64,000 nt of DNA from Pseudomonas shahriarae (GTDB lineage Bacteria; Pseudomonadota; Gammaproteobacteria; Pseudomonadales; Pseudomonadaceae). Both the position numbers and the translations under genes were made by a program. Shown in pieces: positions 52,914 through 63,300 of this stretch. The number at the start of each line of letters is the position of its first letter. The stretch's first letter is position 1. The notes under the pieces were generated by a model. That model was not told the DNA's origin and did no database searches. It saw only the letters and a list, made by a program, of their open reading frames with translations. The stretch spans positions 2,232,001 through 2,296,000 of the forward strand of contig NZ_CP077085.1 of assembly GCF_014268455.2 (NCBI RefSeq), in the 5' to 3' direction.

Positions 52914-53537
52914 ATGGATGAGCAAAAAGCCCTGGAGGTGATGCGCACCATGGTGGACGGCGGGCAACTGACCGACCCCGACAGCGCCCGGGGCAAGCTG
53001 CTGCAGACCGCGGCTCACCTGTTTCGCAACAAGGGCTATGAACGCACTACCGTGCGCGACCTGGCCAGTGCGGTGGGGATCCAGTCCGGCAGCATCTTCC
53101 ACCACTTCAAGAGCAAGGACGAAATCCTGCGGGCGGTGATGGAGGAAACCATCCATTACAACACCGCGCTGATGCGCGCCTCCCTGGCCGAGGCGAGCAG
53201 CGTGCGCGAACGGGTGCTGGCGCTGATTCGCTGTGAGTTGCAGTCGATCATGGGCGGCAGCGGCGAGGCCATGGCGGTGCTGGTGTATGAATGGCGTTCG
53301 CTGTCGGCAGAAGGGCAGGCCCAGGTGCTGGCATTGCGCGATGTCTACGAAGAGATCTGGTTGCAGGTATTGGGGGAGGCCAAGCAGGCTGGGTATATCA
53401 AGGGTGATGTATTTATCACTCGGCGTTTCCTGACCGGGGCGCTGTCGTGGACCACGACCTGGTTCCGCGCCCAGGGCAGCATGACCCTCGAGCAATTGGC
53501 CGATGAAGCATTGCTGCTGGTGCTGAAGGCGGATTAG
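52914..53537 (+). CDS. atuR: TetR-family repressor AtuR
   Basis: 207-residue TetR-type regulator: helix-turn-helix at residues 28-72 (LLQTAAHLFRNKGYERTTVR, then GSIFHHFKSKDEIL) and an all-helical ligand domain. Divergent from atuA with the twin operators between. In P. aeruginosa AtuR represses atuA and is relieved by terpenoid-CoA intermediates. AGTTGAGGAGAGC supplies a strong ribosome site just before ATG 52914. Confidence 0.9.
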   Translation: MDEQKALEVMRTMVDGGQLTDPDSARGKLLQTAAHLFRNKGYERTTVRDLASAVGIQSGSIFHHFKSKDEILRAVMEETIHYNTALMRASLAEASSVRERVLALIRCELQSIMGGSGEAMAVLVYEWRSLSAEGQAQVLALRDVYEEIWLQVLGEAKQAGYIKGDVFITRRFLTGALSWTTTWFRAQGSMTLEQLADEALLLVLKAD

Positions 53538-53636
53538 GCGGGTAAAGCAAGCGATTTAATTGTCGGGCCGGAAGTTGTCTCCCCGGACAAAAACGCCTAG
53601 CTTAGCGAGATCCAGATTTTGAACGGTGCGTGCCTG

Positions 53637-54434
53637 ATGTTTTCGCCATTGCGGCTGGCTGCAGGATTAACAGTATTGGCAATGGGCACCTTGTGGCAGG
53701 CGCAGGTTTCGGCGGCCCAATTGGTACGGGTCGGTGCTGCGCATTTTCCACCGTATACGGTGCGCCCGGAGCAGGGCGCCGACAGCGGGCTGCTCCCGCA
53801 ATTGCTGGAAGCGCTGAACCGTGCGCAGCGCGAGTACCAGTTTGTGCTGGTACCCACCTCCATTCCCCGGCGTTTTCGTGATTTCCAGCAGGGCCGGATC
53901 GATATGGCCATCTTCGAGAACCCGCAGTGGGGTTGGCAGGATATCCCCCATGCCAGTGTCGACATGGGCCTGGAGGACGCCGAGATATTCGTTGCCCAGC
54001 GCCAGACCGATCGCGGCCAGGGCTATTTCACCGATCTGACGGGCAAGCGCCTGGCGGTGTTCAGCGGTTATCACTACGCCTTCGCCAACTTCAACCCCGA
54101 CCCCAAGGCCATGGCCGCGCAGTTCAACGCCACCTTGACCTATTCCCATGACAGCAACTTGCTGATGGTGACCCGTGGCCGCGCGGATATCGCCCTGGTC
54201 ACACGTTCTTACCTCAGTGACTTTATGGTGCGCAATGCCGACACCGCCGGGCAGTTCCTGGTGTCGGAGCGCATTGATCAGGTGTACCACCACTACGCCT
54301 TGCTGCGGCCCAAGGCGGCGATCAGCGGCCCGGCGTTTGCCGCATTGCTCAAGGATCTGCGCGACAGCGGCGAGCTGTTGAAGATCTTCGAACCGTACCG
54401 CATTGATGTGCTGCCGGTAGCTGACGCGCCCTGA
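53637..54434 (+). CDS. Orphan periplasmic solute-binding protein (SBP_bac_3 family)
   Basis: 265-residue secreted protein with a cleavable signal peptide (LRLAAGLTVLAMGTLWQAQV, cleavage near VSA-AQ) and a family 3 amino-acid-type binding domain: VRVGAAHFPPYTVRPEQ, GRIDMAIFENPQWGWQDI, TGKRLAVFSGYHYAF. There is no permease or ATPase gene nearby. Such orphans often act as receptors or signalling subunits. It lies between atuR and the pyoverdine acetyltransferase gene. It lacks a PvdS-type promoter, so a siderophore role is not supported. Confidence 0.82.
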   Translation: MFSPLRLAAGLTVLAMGTLWQAQVSAAQLVRVGAAHFPPYTVRPEQGADSGLLPQLLEALNRAQREYQFVLVPTSIPRRFRDFQQGRIDMAIFENPQWGWQDIPHASVDMGLEDAEIFVAQRQTDRGQGYFTDLTGKRLAVFSGYHYAFANFNPDPKAMAAQFNATLTYSHDSNLLMVTRGRADIALVTRSYLSDFMVRNADTAGQFLVSERIDQVYHHYALLRPKAAISGPAFAALLKDLRDSGELLKIFEPYRIDVLPVADAP

Positions 54435-54451
54435 TCCGGGCAACGCCCGCT

Positions 54452-54475
54452 TAAATTTTTGCTGCTGGTTCACGT
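54452..54475 (+). promoter_or_regulatory. PvdS-type promoter (iron starvation box) before the pvdY-like gene
   Basis: TAAAT (54452-54456), exactly 16 bases, then CGT (54473-54475): a complete match to the PvdS promoter pattern TAAAT-N16/17-CGT. The gene start is 41 bases further on. Confidence 0.8.
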
Positions 54476-54515
54476 CACTTCGTCTAACTGTCGACGATTA
54501 TCGTGAGCCCCCTCC

Positions 54516-55529
54516 ATGCCCAATCCCCAAGACTTGTCAGTCCTGCCACTCCCGGCAGGGCCTGCCCTTAACGCAGACGAAAGCGATGGCCGCCTGACCC
54601 TGACTCTCGCAGGCCAGCCGCTGGTGCGCCTGCGCCTGGCGCGCGGCGAAGAGCTGCACCTGCAGTTGCAAAGCCCCGGTGAGGTGCCGTCGGTGCAGGC
54701 CTTGTGGGCCGCCTGTTACTGGCTGTTTGCCCGGGAGCCTGAGCGCCAGCAACTGGCCTGGCACCTCGAATACGCCCCTGACGAGGCCCTGCGCAGCGGC
54801 CTGCTGCTGGCCACGGATGTGGCAGGGCAGTTCCGTTGCGAGCGCACTCTGTTCTGGCAATTGCCACAGCCGTGGTTGGGCCAGCCGGTGAGTGGCGCTT
54901 ATCCGCAGCAAATGATCCTCAGCAATGGCAAGCGCCATCCGGTGCGTGCGCCCAAACCGTGCGGCGAAGTCTACCGACGTTTCGACGCGCGCCTGGGCGC
55001 GTGGATTTCACTGCGTACGCTGGAGATCGACGTGGACCTGGCCCGCTTCAATCGCTGGCAGAACAGCGCGCGGGTCGCCAGTTTCTGGCAGGAAAGCGGC
55101 AGCCTGGAGCAGCATCGGGACTATCTGGAGAAGCTTGCAGCTGACCCACATGCCTTGACGCTGATCGGCTGTTTCGACGATGAGCCGTTTGCCTATTTCG
55201 AGGCGTATTGGGCCAGGGAGGATCGCATTGCGCCGTTCTATGAGGTGGACGATTACGATCGGGGCATCCATATGCTGGTGGGGGAGGAGCACCACCGCGG
55301 GCCGCACAAGGTGGCCAGTTGGCTGTCGGCGCTGGTGCACTACCTGTTTCTCGACGACCCGCGCACCCAGCGGGTGGTGGCGGAGCCCAGGGCCGACAAC
55401 GCGAAGATGATTGGGTATATGCAGAACCAGTGTTTCCACTGCGAGAAGGAGTTCGATTTCCCCCACAAGCGCGCGGCGCTGATGATGCTGGGGCGGGAGC
55501 GGTTTTTTGAGCGGTGTGGGTTGGCCTGA
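54516..55529 (+). CDS. pvdY: GNAT-family hydroxamate siderophore acetyltransferase (PvdY/AlcB/IucB-like)
   Basis: 337-residue acetyltransferase of the siderophore GNAT group. The C-terminal domain (about 170-335) carries DDEPFAYFEAYWAREDRI, the HMLVGEEHHRGP acetyl-CoA region and RERFFERCGLA at the very end, as in AlcB and IucB; the N-terminal half is the variable domain. It would acetylate N5-hydroxyornithine for the pyoverdine peptide chain. Support: perfect PvdS-type promoter directly upstream and position next to pvdS. The name pvdY is inference from this context. Confidence 0.75.
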   Translation: MPNPQDLSVLPLPAGPALNADESDGRLTLTLAGQPLVRLRLARGEELHLQLQSPGEVPSVQALWAACYWLFAREPERQQLAWHLEYAPDEALRSGLLLATDVAGQFRCERTLFWQLPQPWLGQPVSGAYPQQMILSNGKRHPVRAPKPCGEVYRRFDARLGAWISLRTLEIDVDLARFNRWQNSARVASFWQESGSLEQHRDYLEKLAADPHALTLIGCFDDEPFAYFEAYWAREDRIAPFYEVDDYDRGIHMLVGEEHHRGPHKVASWLSALVHYLFLDDPRTQRVVAEPRADNAKMIGYMQNQCFHCEKEFDFPHKRAALMMLGRERFFERCGLA

Positions 55530-55572
55530 GACCTTGGGGGTAATGAAGATCAACTGTGGGGGCTTGTGTGGG

Positions 55573-55650
55573 AGCGGGCTTGCCCGCGATAGCGGTGTGT
55601 CAGCCACTGGATTGACTGGCTGATCCAATGCCATTGCGGGCAAGCCCGCT
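55573..55650. repeat. REP pair between the pvdY-like gene and pvdS
   Basis: AGCGGGCTTGCCCGC (55573-55587) and its complement (55636-55650), with CAGCCA and TGGCTG inside. A typical REP doublet between convergent genes. Confidence 0.9.
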
Positions 55651-55688
55651 GCCATACAAGCTCATGCCTCATTGCAATGGCGTGGTGG

Positions 55689-56240
55689 TCAGACCCGTCG
55701 GGCAAACGTATCGCTATGGGTCCCCGAAACCTTACGGCAGTGCACCAACGCATCACGGATCATAAAGTTGACCAGCGTTGGCGACACCCCCAGTTCCTTG
55801 GCGATGTCCTTTTGCGGCACGCCATGCAGACGGTACATCTCGAACGCGTAGCGCGTGCGCTGGGGCAACTCTGTCAGGGCGTCGGCGATGTTTTCCAGGG
55901 TGGAAAAATTGATGTGCGAGGTTTCCGGTGAAGCGCCATGAATAACCACATTCAAGCCTTCCTCTTCCGTCCCGGAGTACTTCAGTTCCAGGGCCTGTTT
56001 ACGGTAGTGGTCGATAGCCAGGTTACGCACGATCTGGAACAGGTAGCTCAGTTGAGCCTTGAACGATGAGGTGATCTGCGGGGCCGATTGCAGTCTGAAG
56101 TAGGCGTCCTGCACCACGTCTTCGGCACGGGAACGGCAGCCGGTAATGCGCGCCGCGATCTTGACCAGGATCAGTCGATTATCGACAAACGCCTGGAGTA
56201 ACGGTGAATCGCACCTGCTTGTGGATACTTGTTCCGTCAT
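55689..56240 (-). CDS. pvdS: Extracytoplasmic-function sigma factor PvdS
   Basis: 183-residue ECF sigma-70 factor of the iron-starvation group. Region 2 is seen in ARITGCRSRAEDVVQDAYFR and YLFQIVRNLAIDHYRKQ, region 4 in LPQRTRYAFEMYRLHGVPQ and DIAKELGVSPTLVNFMIRD. It directs RNA polymerase to pyoverdine promoters of the TAAAT-N16-CGT type, two of which are visible in this window. Length is close to P. aeruginosa PvdS (187). A Fur box lies about 80 bases upstream; AAGGTGA precedes the ATG at 56240. Confidence 0.94.
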   Translation of the reverse strand: MTEQVSTSRCDSPLLQAFVDNRLILVKIAARITGCRSRAEDVVQDAYFRLQSAPQITSSFKAQLSYLFQIVRNLAIDHYRKQALELKYSGTEEEGLNVVIHGASPETSHINFSTLENIADALTELPQRTRYAFEMYRLHGVPQKDIAKELGVSPTLVNFMIRDALVHCRKVSGTHSDTFARRV

Positions 56241-56318
56241 GGAAATCACCTTGCTGCAAATATGGTTAGTGGAGGGCATCCCTGCTGAGGCCTCCTACAC
56301 ATCGGGCAACAAATTATG

Positions 56319-56337
56319 CTTAATGATAATGATTGTC
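56319..56337. promoter_or_regulatory. Fur box upstream of pvdS
   Basis: CTTAATGATAATGATTGTC matches the GATAATGATAATCATTATC consensus at 15 of 19 positions. It lies between pvdS and the pvdG promoter, so iron-loaded Fur should repress pvdS directly. Confidence 0.85.
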
Positions 56338-56418
56338 AAATGAGAAGTGGAACTAATCTTATACCGAAAGACAAACTGTGAGGCGCTTCTCTTTGTGTGC
56401 CGGCCCTGGCAGGCAGAC

Positions 56419-56442
56419 TAATTATTTTGCCGGGCCATCCGT
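56419..56442 (+). promoter_or_regulatory. PvdS-type promoter before pvdG-pvdL
   Basis: TAATT (56419-56423), 16 bases, CGT (56440-56442). One mismatch to TAAAT in the -35 element, correct spacing to CGT. It lies 111 bases before pvdG and 62 bases before a short leader frame. Confidence 0.7.
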
Positions 56443-56503
56443 TCTCATTGGTGACAGGCCAGCCAACACGCCGGCCATGGATTTGCACCCGGAGGAGGAC
56501 GAC

Positions 56504-56551
56504 ATGCGTTTCTATCGCGAGAACCCAGCGATCCAGGCAGGGGTGGTCTGA
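56504..56551 (+). CDS. Possible 15-codon leader peptide ahead of pvdG
   Basis: ATG 56504 is preceded by an exceptionally strong ribosome site GGAGGAGG (56491-56498) and opens a 15-residue frame, [15 protein letters not shown], ending in TGA one base before the pvdG ATG at 56553. An in-frame ATG at 56477 would extend it to 24 residues. No protein family recognised. The site is stronger than that of pvdG itself, so translational coupling or a regulatory leader is possible. Coding status is unproven. Confidence 0.4.
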   Translation: MRFYRENPAIQAGVV

Positions 56552-56552
56552 G

Positions 56553-57311
56553 ATGAGCACGTCGACCCGCTTGCGCCTGTTTTGCCTGCCCTATTCGGGC
56601 GCCAGCGCCATGTTCTACAGCCGCTGGCGTCGGGCACTGCCGGAGTGGTTGCAAGTGCGCCCGCTGGAGTTGCCGGGGCGTGGCATGCGCATGGACGAGC
56701 CCTTGCAGCGCGATATCAAGGTGCTTGCCGCGCAGTTGGCGGATGAGATCAGCGCCGAACTCGACGGCCCTTACGCCCTGTTTGGCCATAGCCTGGGCGG
56801 TTTGCTGGCTTTCGAGCTGGCCCATGCCCTGCGTGAACGCGGGCTGCCTGAACCGCTGGCGCTGTTTGCTTCGGCCACCGCCGGCCCGGCGCGACGGGAT
56901 GTCAGCGAATACGCCATTGAAAAAGACGACACCCAACTGATCGAGCGCCTGCGCAAGCTCAAGGGCACGCCCGAAGACGCGTTGACCAACCGCGAATTGA
57001 TGCAATTGACGCTGCCGATCCTGCGCGCCGACTTCCTGTTGTGCGGCAGTTTCCAGTATGGCGAGCGCGAGCCGTTGTCGATGCCGATCCATGTGTTTGG
57101 CGGCAAGCAGGATGACGTGCGCGCCGACGAGTTACTCGACTGGCAGGAAGACACCGCCAGTGGTTTCTCCCTGGACATGTTCGAGGGGCACCATTTCTTT
57201 CTGGTGCAACAGGAAAGCTCACTGTTGCGCTGCCTGCGCCGCTACGCCGACGAACACTTGACCCGCTGGCGCCATAGCGCTGCACGGCGGGCGGCCCTGG
57301 CGACCGGCTGA
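56553..57311 (+). CDS. pvdG: Type II thioesterase PvdG
   Basis: 252-residue alpha/beta hydrolase that clears misprimed or mis-loaded carrier domains of the pyoverdine synthetases. Catalytic Ser80 in FGHSLGG, an Asp in [14 protein letters not shown] and the His in FEGHHFFL form the triad. [13 protein letters not shown] at the N-terminus is typical of NRPS-associated thioesterases. It precedes pvdL by 70 bases on the same strand. Confidence 0.93.
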   Translation: MSTSTRLRLFCLPYSGASAMFYSRWRRALPEWLQVRPLELPGRGMRMDEPLQRDIKVLAAQLADEISAELDGPYALFGHSLGGLLAFELAHALRERGLPEPLALFASATAGPARRDVSEYAIEKDDTQLIERLRKLKGTPEDALTNRELMQLTLPILRADFLLCGSFQYGEREPLSMPIHVFGGKQDDVRADELLDWQEDTASGFSLDMFEGHHFFLVQQESSLLRCLRRYADEHLTRWRHSAARRAALATG

Positions 57312-57381
57312 ACACGCCGCCGCGCGCCCATGCCCTCTATCCCCGATTTCCCCGTAAGCCGATTTCAGGCAGGAACCCCTC

Positions 57382-60300
57382 ATGATGGACGCCTTCGAAC
57401 TTCCCCGCACCCTGGTCCAGTCTCTCCAGCGCCGCGCCGCGCAGACCCCGGACCAGGTGGCCCTGCGCTTTCTGGCTGAGTCTGCCGCCGAGACCGTGGT
57501 GCTCAGCTACCGTGACCTGGACCTGCGCGCCCGCACCATCGCTGCCGCCTTGCAGGCCTCGGCCGGGCTAGGTGAGCGTGCGGTGCTGCTGTTCCCCAGC
57601 GGCCCGGATTATGTCGCGGCGTTCTTTGGCTGCCTGTACGCGGGGGTGATCGCGGTGCCGGCCTATCCGCCGGAGTCTACTCGCCGGCATCACCAGGAGC
57701 GGTTGCTGTCGATCATCGCCGATGCCGAGCCCAAGCTGTTGCTGACCAGCAGTGGTTTGCGCGACGCCCTGGGGCAGATCGAGCAAGCGCCGCCCTTGCT
57801 CTGTGTGGATGAACTGCACAGCGAAATCGCCGCCGGCTGGGTCGCGCCAAACCTGCAGGACGACGATATCGCCTTCCTGCAATACACCTCCGGCTCCACC
57901 GCCTTGCCCAAAGGTGTGCAAGTCAGCCACGGCAACCTGGTGGCTAACGAATTGCTGATCCGTCGCGGCTTTGGCATCGACCTCAACCCCGATGACGTGA
58001 TTGTCAGCTGGCTGCCGCTGTACCACGACATGGGTTTGATCGGCGGCCTGTTGCAACCGATCTTCAGCGGCGTGCCCTGCGTGTTGATGTCGCCAGCGTA
58101 CTTCCTTGGCCGCCCGTTGCGCTGGCTGGAAGCGATCAGCCAATACCGCGGAACCATCAGCGGTGGCCCGGACTTCGCCTACCGCCTGTGCAGCGAGCGG
58201 GTCAGCGACTCGGCCCTTGAGCGCCTGGACCTGAGCCATTGGCGCGTGGCCTATTCCGGTTCCGAGCCGATCCGTCTCGACACCCTGGAGCGCTTCGCCG
58301 AGAAGTTCGCCCCGTGCGGTTTTACCCCGAACAACTTCTTCGCCTCCTATGGCTTGGCCGAAGCGACCCTGTTTGTCGCCGGCGGCACCCGTGGCCAGGG
58401 CATCCCGGCGTTGCGCCTGGACGAACAGGCGCTGGCCGCCAACCGTGCCGAACCAGGGCAGGGCACCGCGATCATGAGCTGTGGCACGAGCCAGCCCGAG
58501 CACGCGGTGCTGATCGTCGAGCCGCAGACTCTCGCCGAGCTGGACGACAACTGCGTCGGCGAGATCTGGGCCACCGGCCCGAGCATTGCCCACGGCTACT
58601 GGCGCAACCCCGAAGCCACCGCCAAGACGTTTGTACAGCACGCCGGTCGCACCTGGTTGCGCACCGGTGACCTGGGCTTTATCCGCGACGGCGAGGTGTT
58701 TATCACCGGGCGCCTGAAAGACCTGCTGATCGTGCGCGGGCACAACCTGTACCCGCAGGACATCGAGCAAACCGTCGAGCGCGAAGTGGAAGTGGTGCGC
58801 AAGGGGCGTGTCGCGGCATTTGCGGTGAATGACCAGGGCCTGGAAGGCATCGGCATCGCCGCAGAAATCAGCCGCAGCGTGCAGAAAATCCTGCCGCCGG
58901 AAGCCCTGATCAAAGCCATTCGCCAGGCAGTGGCCGAGGCCTATCAAGAAGCGCCCTGCGTGGTGGTGCTGCTCAACCCCGGCGCGTTGCCGAAAACCTC
59001 CAGTGGCAAGGTCCAGCGTTCGGCCTGCCGCACCCGCCTGGCCGATGGCAGCCTCGACAGCTACGCGCAGTTCCCCGATCAGCGCGCGCAGGCGGGCGAT
59101 GGGGCACTGGCGTCAGACCTGCAACAGCAGATCGCCGCGATCTGGTGCGAACAGTTGCAGGTGGCGCAAGTGGCTGGCGATGATCACTTCTTCTTGCTCG
59201 GCGGCAACTCCATCAGCGCCACCCAAGTGGTTGCCCGCCTGCGCGAAACCCTGGGCCTGGAACTCAATCTGCGCCTGCTGTTCGAGGCGCCGGTGCTGGC
59301 CGAATTCGCCGCCAGTGTCGGCCAATTGCAGGCGGACGGGGGCGTGGCCCAGGGCGCAATCAGCGCTTTGTCACGCCAGCAGGATATGCCGCAATCCCTG
59401 GCGCAAAATCGCCTGTGGATCACCTGGCAACTGGACCCGCAGAGCAGTGCCTACACCATCCCCGGTGCCCTGCGCCTGCGCGGCGAGCTGGATGAAGACG
59501 CGCTGCACGCAAGCTTCGCGCAACTGATCCAGCGCCACGAAGCGCTGCGTACGCGGTTCTATGAGCGCGACGGCCAGGGCTACCAGCGCGTGGATGCACA
59601 GCGTGAGTTTGCCGTGCAAGTCATCGACCTGCGCGACCTGCCGCTGGCCGAGCGTGAAGCCCGCGCCGCGCAGATCCGCGAGGACGAGGCACGCACCCAG
59701 TTCGATCTGGAGCAAGGCCCGTTGTTGTGGGTCACGCTGTTGCGCCTGGACGATGAAGATCACCAGTTGCTGGTGACCCTGCACCACATCATCGCCGATG
59801 GCTGGTCGCTGACTGTATTGATCGACGAGTTCTCGCGCCTCTACGCTGCTGCGTCCCAGGGCCAGCGCCTCGAGTTGCCGGCCCTGGCTGTACAGTACGC
59901 CGACTACGGCAGTTGGCAGCGCCAATGGCTGGCCGCAGGCGAGGGCCAGCGCCAGTTGGCCTACTGGCAGCAGCAACTGGGTGACGAACATCCCATCTTG
60001 AGCCTGGCCACCGACCACCCGCGCTCGGCCCAGCAACGGCGCAGCGCTTCACGCTACAGCGTGCGCCTGGACGCCAGCCTGGGCGAAGCGATCCGCCAGA
60101 CCGCCCAAGCGCACCAGGCCACGCCGTTCATGCTGTTGCTGGCGGCGTTCCAGAGCCTGCTGTACCGCTACAGCGGCCAGCGCGATATCCGCATCGGTGT
60201 GCCCAACGCCAACCGTACACGCCACGAAACCCAGGGCCTGATCGGCTTCTTTATCAATACCCTGGTGATGCGCGCCGAGGTGGATGCGCGCCTGCCCTTC

Positions 60301-63300
60301 AGCGAGCTGCTGGCGGCGACGCGCCTGGCCGCCACCGAGGCCCAGGCCCATCAGGACTTACCCTTCGAACAGCTGCTGGAAGCCTTCCCCCAAGCCCGGG
60401 AACAAGGCCTGTTCCAGGTCATGTTCAACCACCAGCAGCGTGACCTGAGTGCCTTGCGCCGCCTGCCGGGCCTGCTGGCCGAAGAGCTGCCGTGGCACAG
60501 CCGCGAAGCCAAGTTCGACCTGCAACTGCACAGCGAAGAAGACCGCAACGGGCGCCTGAGCCTGTCATTCGACTACGCTGACGAGCTGTTCGACGCCAGC
60601 ACCATCGCGCGCCTGGCCACGCATTTGATCAACCTGTTGCAAGCGGCCTGTGCGCAACCGCACCAAGCGGTGGGCGACCTTGCGCTGCTGCAGGCCGACG
60701 AGCACACCGAGCAATGCAACTGGAGCGAGGCCCCGTGCGCCCCGGCGCAGCGCCTGGTGCCGGAACAACTCAACCAACACAGCGACGAGCGCACCGCCCT
60801 GGTCTGGCAGGGCGCCAGCCTGACCTTCGCCCAACTGCACACCCAGGCCAACCGCCTGGCCCATTACCTGCGCGACAAAGGCGTCGGCCCGGACGTGTGC
60901 GTGGCGATTGCCGCCGAGCGTTCGCCGCAACTGCTGATCGGCTTACTGGCGATCCTCAAGGCCGGCGGCGCCTATGTGCCACTGGACCCGGACTATCCCG
61001 CCGACCGCCTGGCCTACATGCTGGCCGACAGTGGCGTGCAATTGTTGCTGACCCAGACCCATCTGCTGCAACAGCTGCCGGTGGCCGAGGGCGTTTCGGT
61101 GATCGCCATGGACAGCCTCAAGCTTGACAGCTGGCCGACCCAGGCGCCGGGCCTGCACTTGAATGCCGACAACCTCGCCTATGTGATTTACACCTCCGGC
61201 TCCACCGGCCAGCCCAAGGGCGTGGGTAATACCCATGGCGCCCTGGCCGAGCGCTTGCAGTGGATGCAGGCCACTTACCAGCTGGATGAAAGCGATGTGC
61301 TGATGCAAAAGGCACCGATCAGTTTTGACGTGTCGGTGTGGGAGTGTTTCTGGCCACTGATCAGCGGTTGCCGCCTGGTACTGGCCGGCCCCGGCGAGCA
61401 TCGCGACCCCCATCGCATTGCACAGTTGGTGCAGGAGCATGGCGTGACCACCCTGCATTTTGTGCCGCCGCTACTGCAGCTGTTTGTCGATGAACCGCTG
61501 GCGGCCGAATGCACCAGCCTGCGCCGGGTGTTTTCCGGGGGCGAAGCCTTGCCCGCCGAGTTGCGCAATCGGCTCCTCGCGCAATTGCCGGCGGTGCAGT
61601 TGCACAACCGTTATGGCCCGACCGAAACGGCAATCAACGTCACCCATTGGCACTGTCAGCGCACCGACGGCGAGCGCTCGCCGATTGGCCGGCCGTTGGG
61701 CAACGTGCTTTGCCGGGTGCTGGACGAGCAGTTCAACCTGCTGCCCGCAGGGGTGCCGGGTGAGCTGTGCATCGGCGGGATTGGCCTGGCCCGTGGTTAT
61801 CTGGGGCGTGCCGGGCTGACCGCCGAACGTTTTGTCGCCGACCCACTGGGCGCGGCGGGCGCCCGTTTGTACCGCACCGGCGACCGCGTGCGCTGGACGG
61901 CTGATGGCGTGCTGGAGTACCTCGGGCGCCTGGATCAGCAGGTCAAGCTGCGCGGGTTTCGGGTCGAGCCGGAAGAAATCCAGGCGCGGCTGCTGGCCCA
62001 GGAGGGCATCGCCCAGGCGCTGGTGTTGATTCGCGAGACCGCCGGCGGTGCGCAGTTGATCGGTTACTACACGGCCAGCGGCGAGCTGGATGAGCTGGAC
62101 GTGAAAGCCGCACTGGCCGCCGAGTTGCCGGAGTACATGGTGCCGGCGCAACTGATCCACCTCGACGTCATGCCCCTGAGCCCCAGCGGCAAAGTCGACC
62201 GCCGCGCCTTGCCGGAGCCGGTGTGGCAGGTGCGTGAGCATGTCGAGCCGCACACCGCCCTGGAACAGCAGATCGCCGCGATCTGGCGCACAGTGCTGGG
62301 CCTGCCGCGTGTCGGCCTGCGCGACGACTTCTTCGCCCTTGGCGGCCATTCACTGCTGGCCACGCAAATTATCTCCCGCACACGCCAGGCCTGTGATGTG
62401 GAGCTGCCCCTGCGTACCTTGTTCGAAGCCAGTGAGCTGGGCGCGTTTGCCGAACAGGTGCGCCTGATCCAGGCCAGCGGCCAACGCAACCAACAGAGCG
62501 CGATCGGCAAGGTGGATCGCCGCCAGCCGGTGCCGCTGTCCTATTCCCAGCAGCGCATGTGGTTCCTCTGGCAAATGGAGCCGGACAGCCCGGCCTATAA
62601 CGTCGGTGGCATGGCGCGCTTGCGCGGGGTGCTGGATGTGGGGCGTTTCGAGGCGGCGTTGCAAGCCTTGATCATGCGCCACGAAGCCCTGCGCACCACC
62701 TTCCCGAGTGTCGATGGTGTGGCCCGGCAGAACGTCGCCGCGCAAAGCAGCGTGCGCATGAACTGGCAGGATTTCTCGGCGTTTACCGAAGCCGAGCGCC
62801 AACTGCGCGTGCAGCAATTGGCCGACCAGGAAGCCCACCGCCCGTTCAACCTGGAAACCGGACCGTTGCTGCACGCCTGTCTGGTCAAGGCCGGCGAGCA
62901 GGAACACTACCTGGTGCTGACCCTGCACCACATCGTCACCGAAGGCTGGGCCATGGACATCTTTGCCCGTGAACTCAGCGCGCTGTACGAAGCCTTTATC
63001 GACGAGCGCGAATCGCCCCTGGAACCGTTGCCGGTGCAGTACCTGGACTACAGCGTGTGGCAGCGCCAATGGCTGGAGGCCGGTGAACGCCAGCGCCAGC
63101 TCGACTACTGGACCACGCAATTGGGCAACGAGCATCCGCTGCTGGAATTGCCCAGCGACCGGCCACGCCCGGCGGTGCAAAGTCATCAGGGCGAGCTGTA
63201 CCGTTTTGACCTTGGCGATGAACTCGCCGCCAAGGTGCGCGCCTTCAATGCCGAACATGGCCTGACCCTGTTCATGACCATGACTGCGACCCTGGCGACG

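Noticed and set aside
57568..58947. 459-codon minus-strand open frame opposite pvdL
   Set aside because: It is the antisense shadow of the GC-rich ligase domain of pvdL; no protein family features. The same holds for the 543-codon frame at 62350-63981 and the others opposite pvdL.
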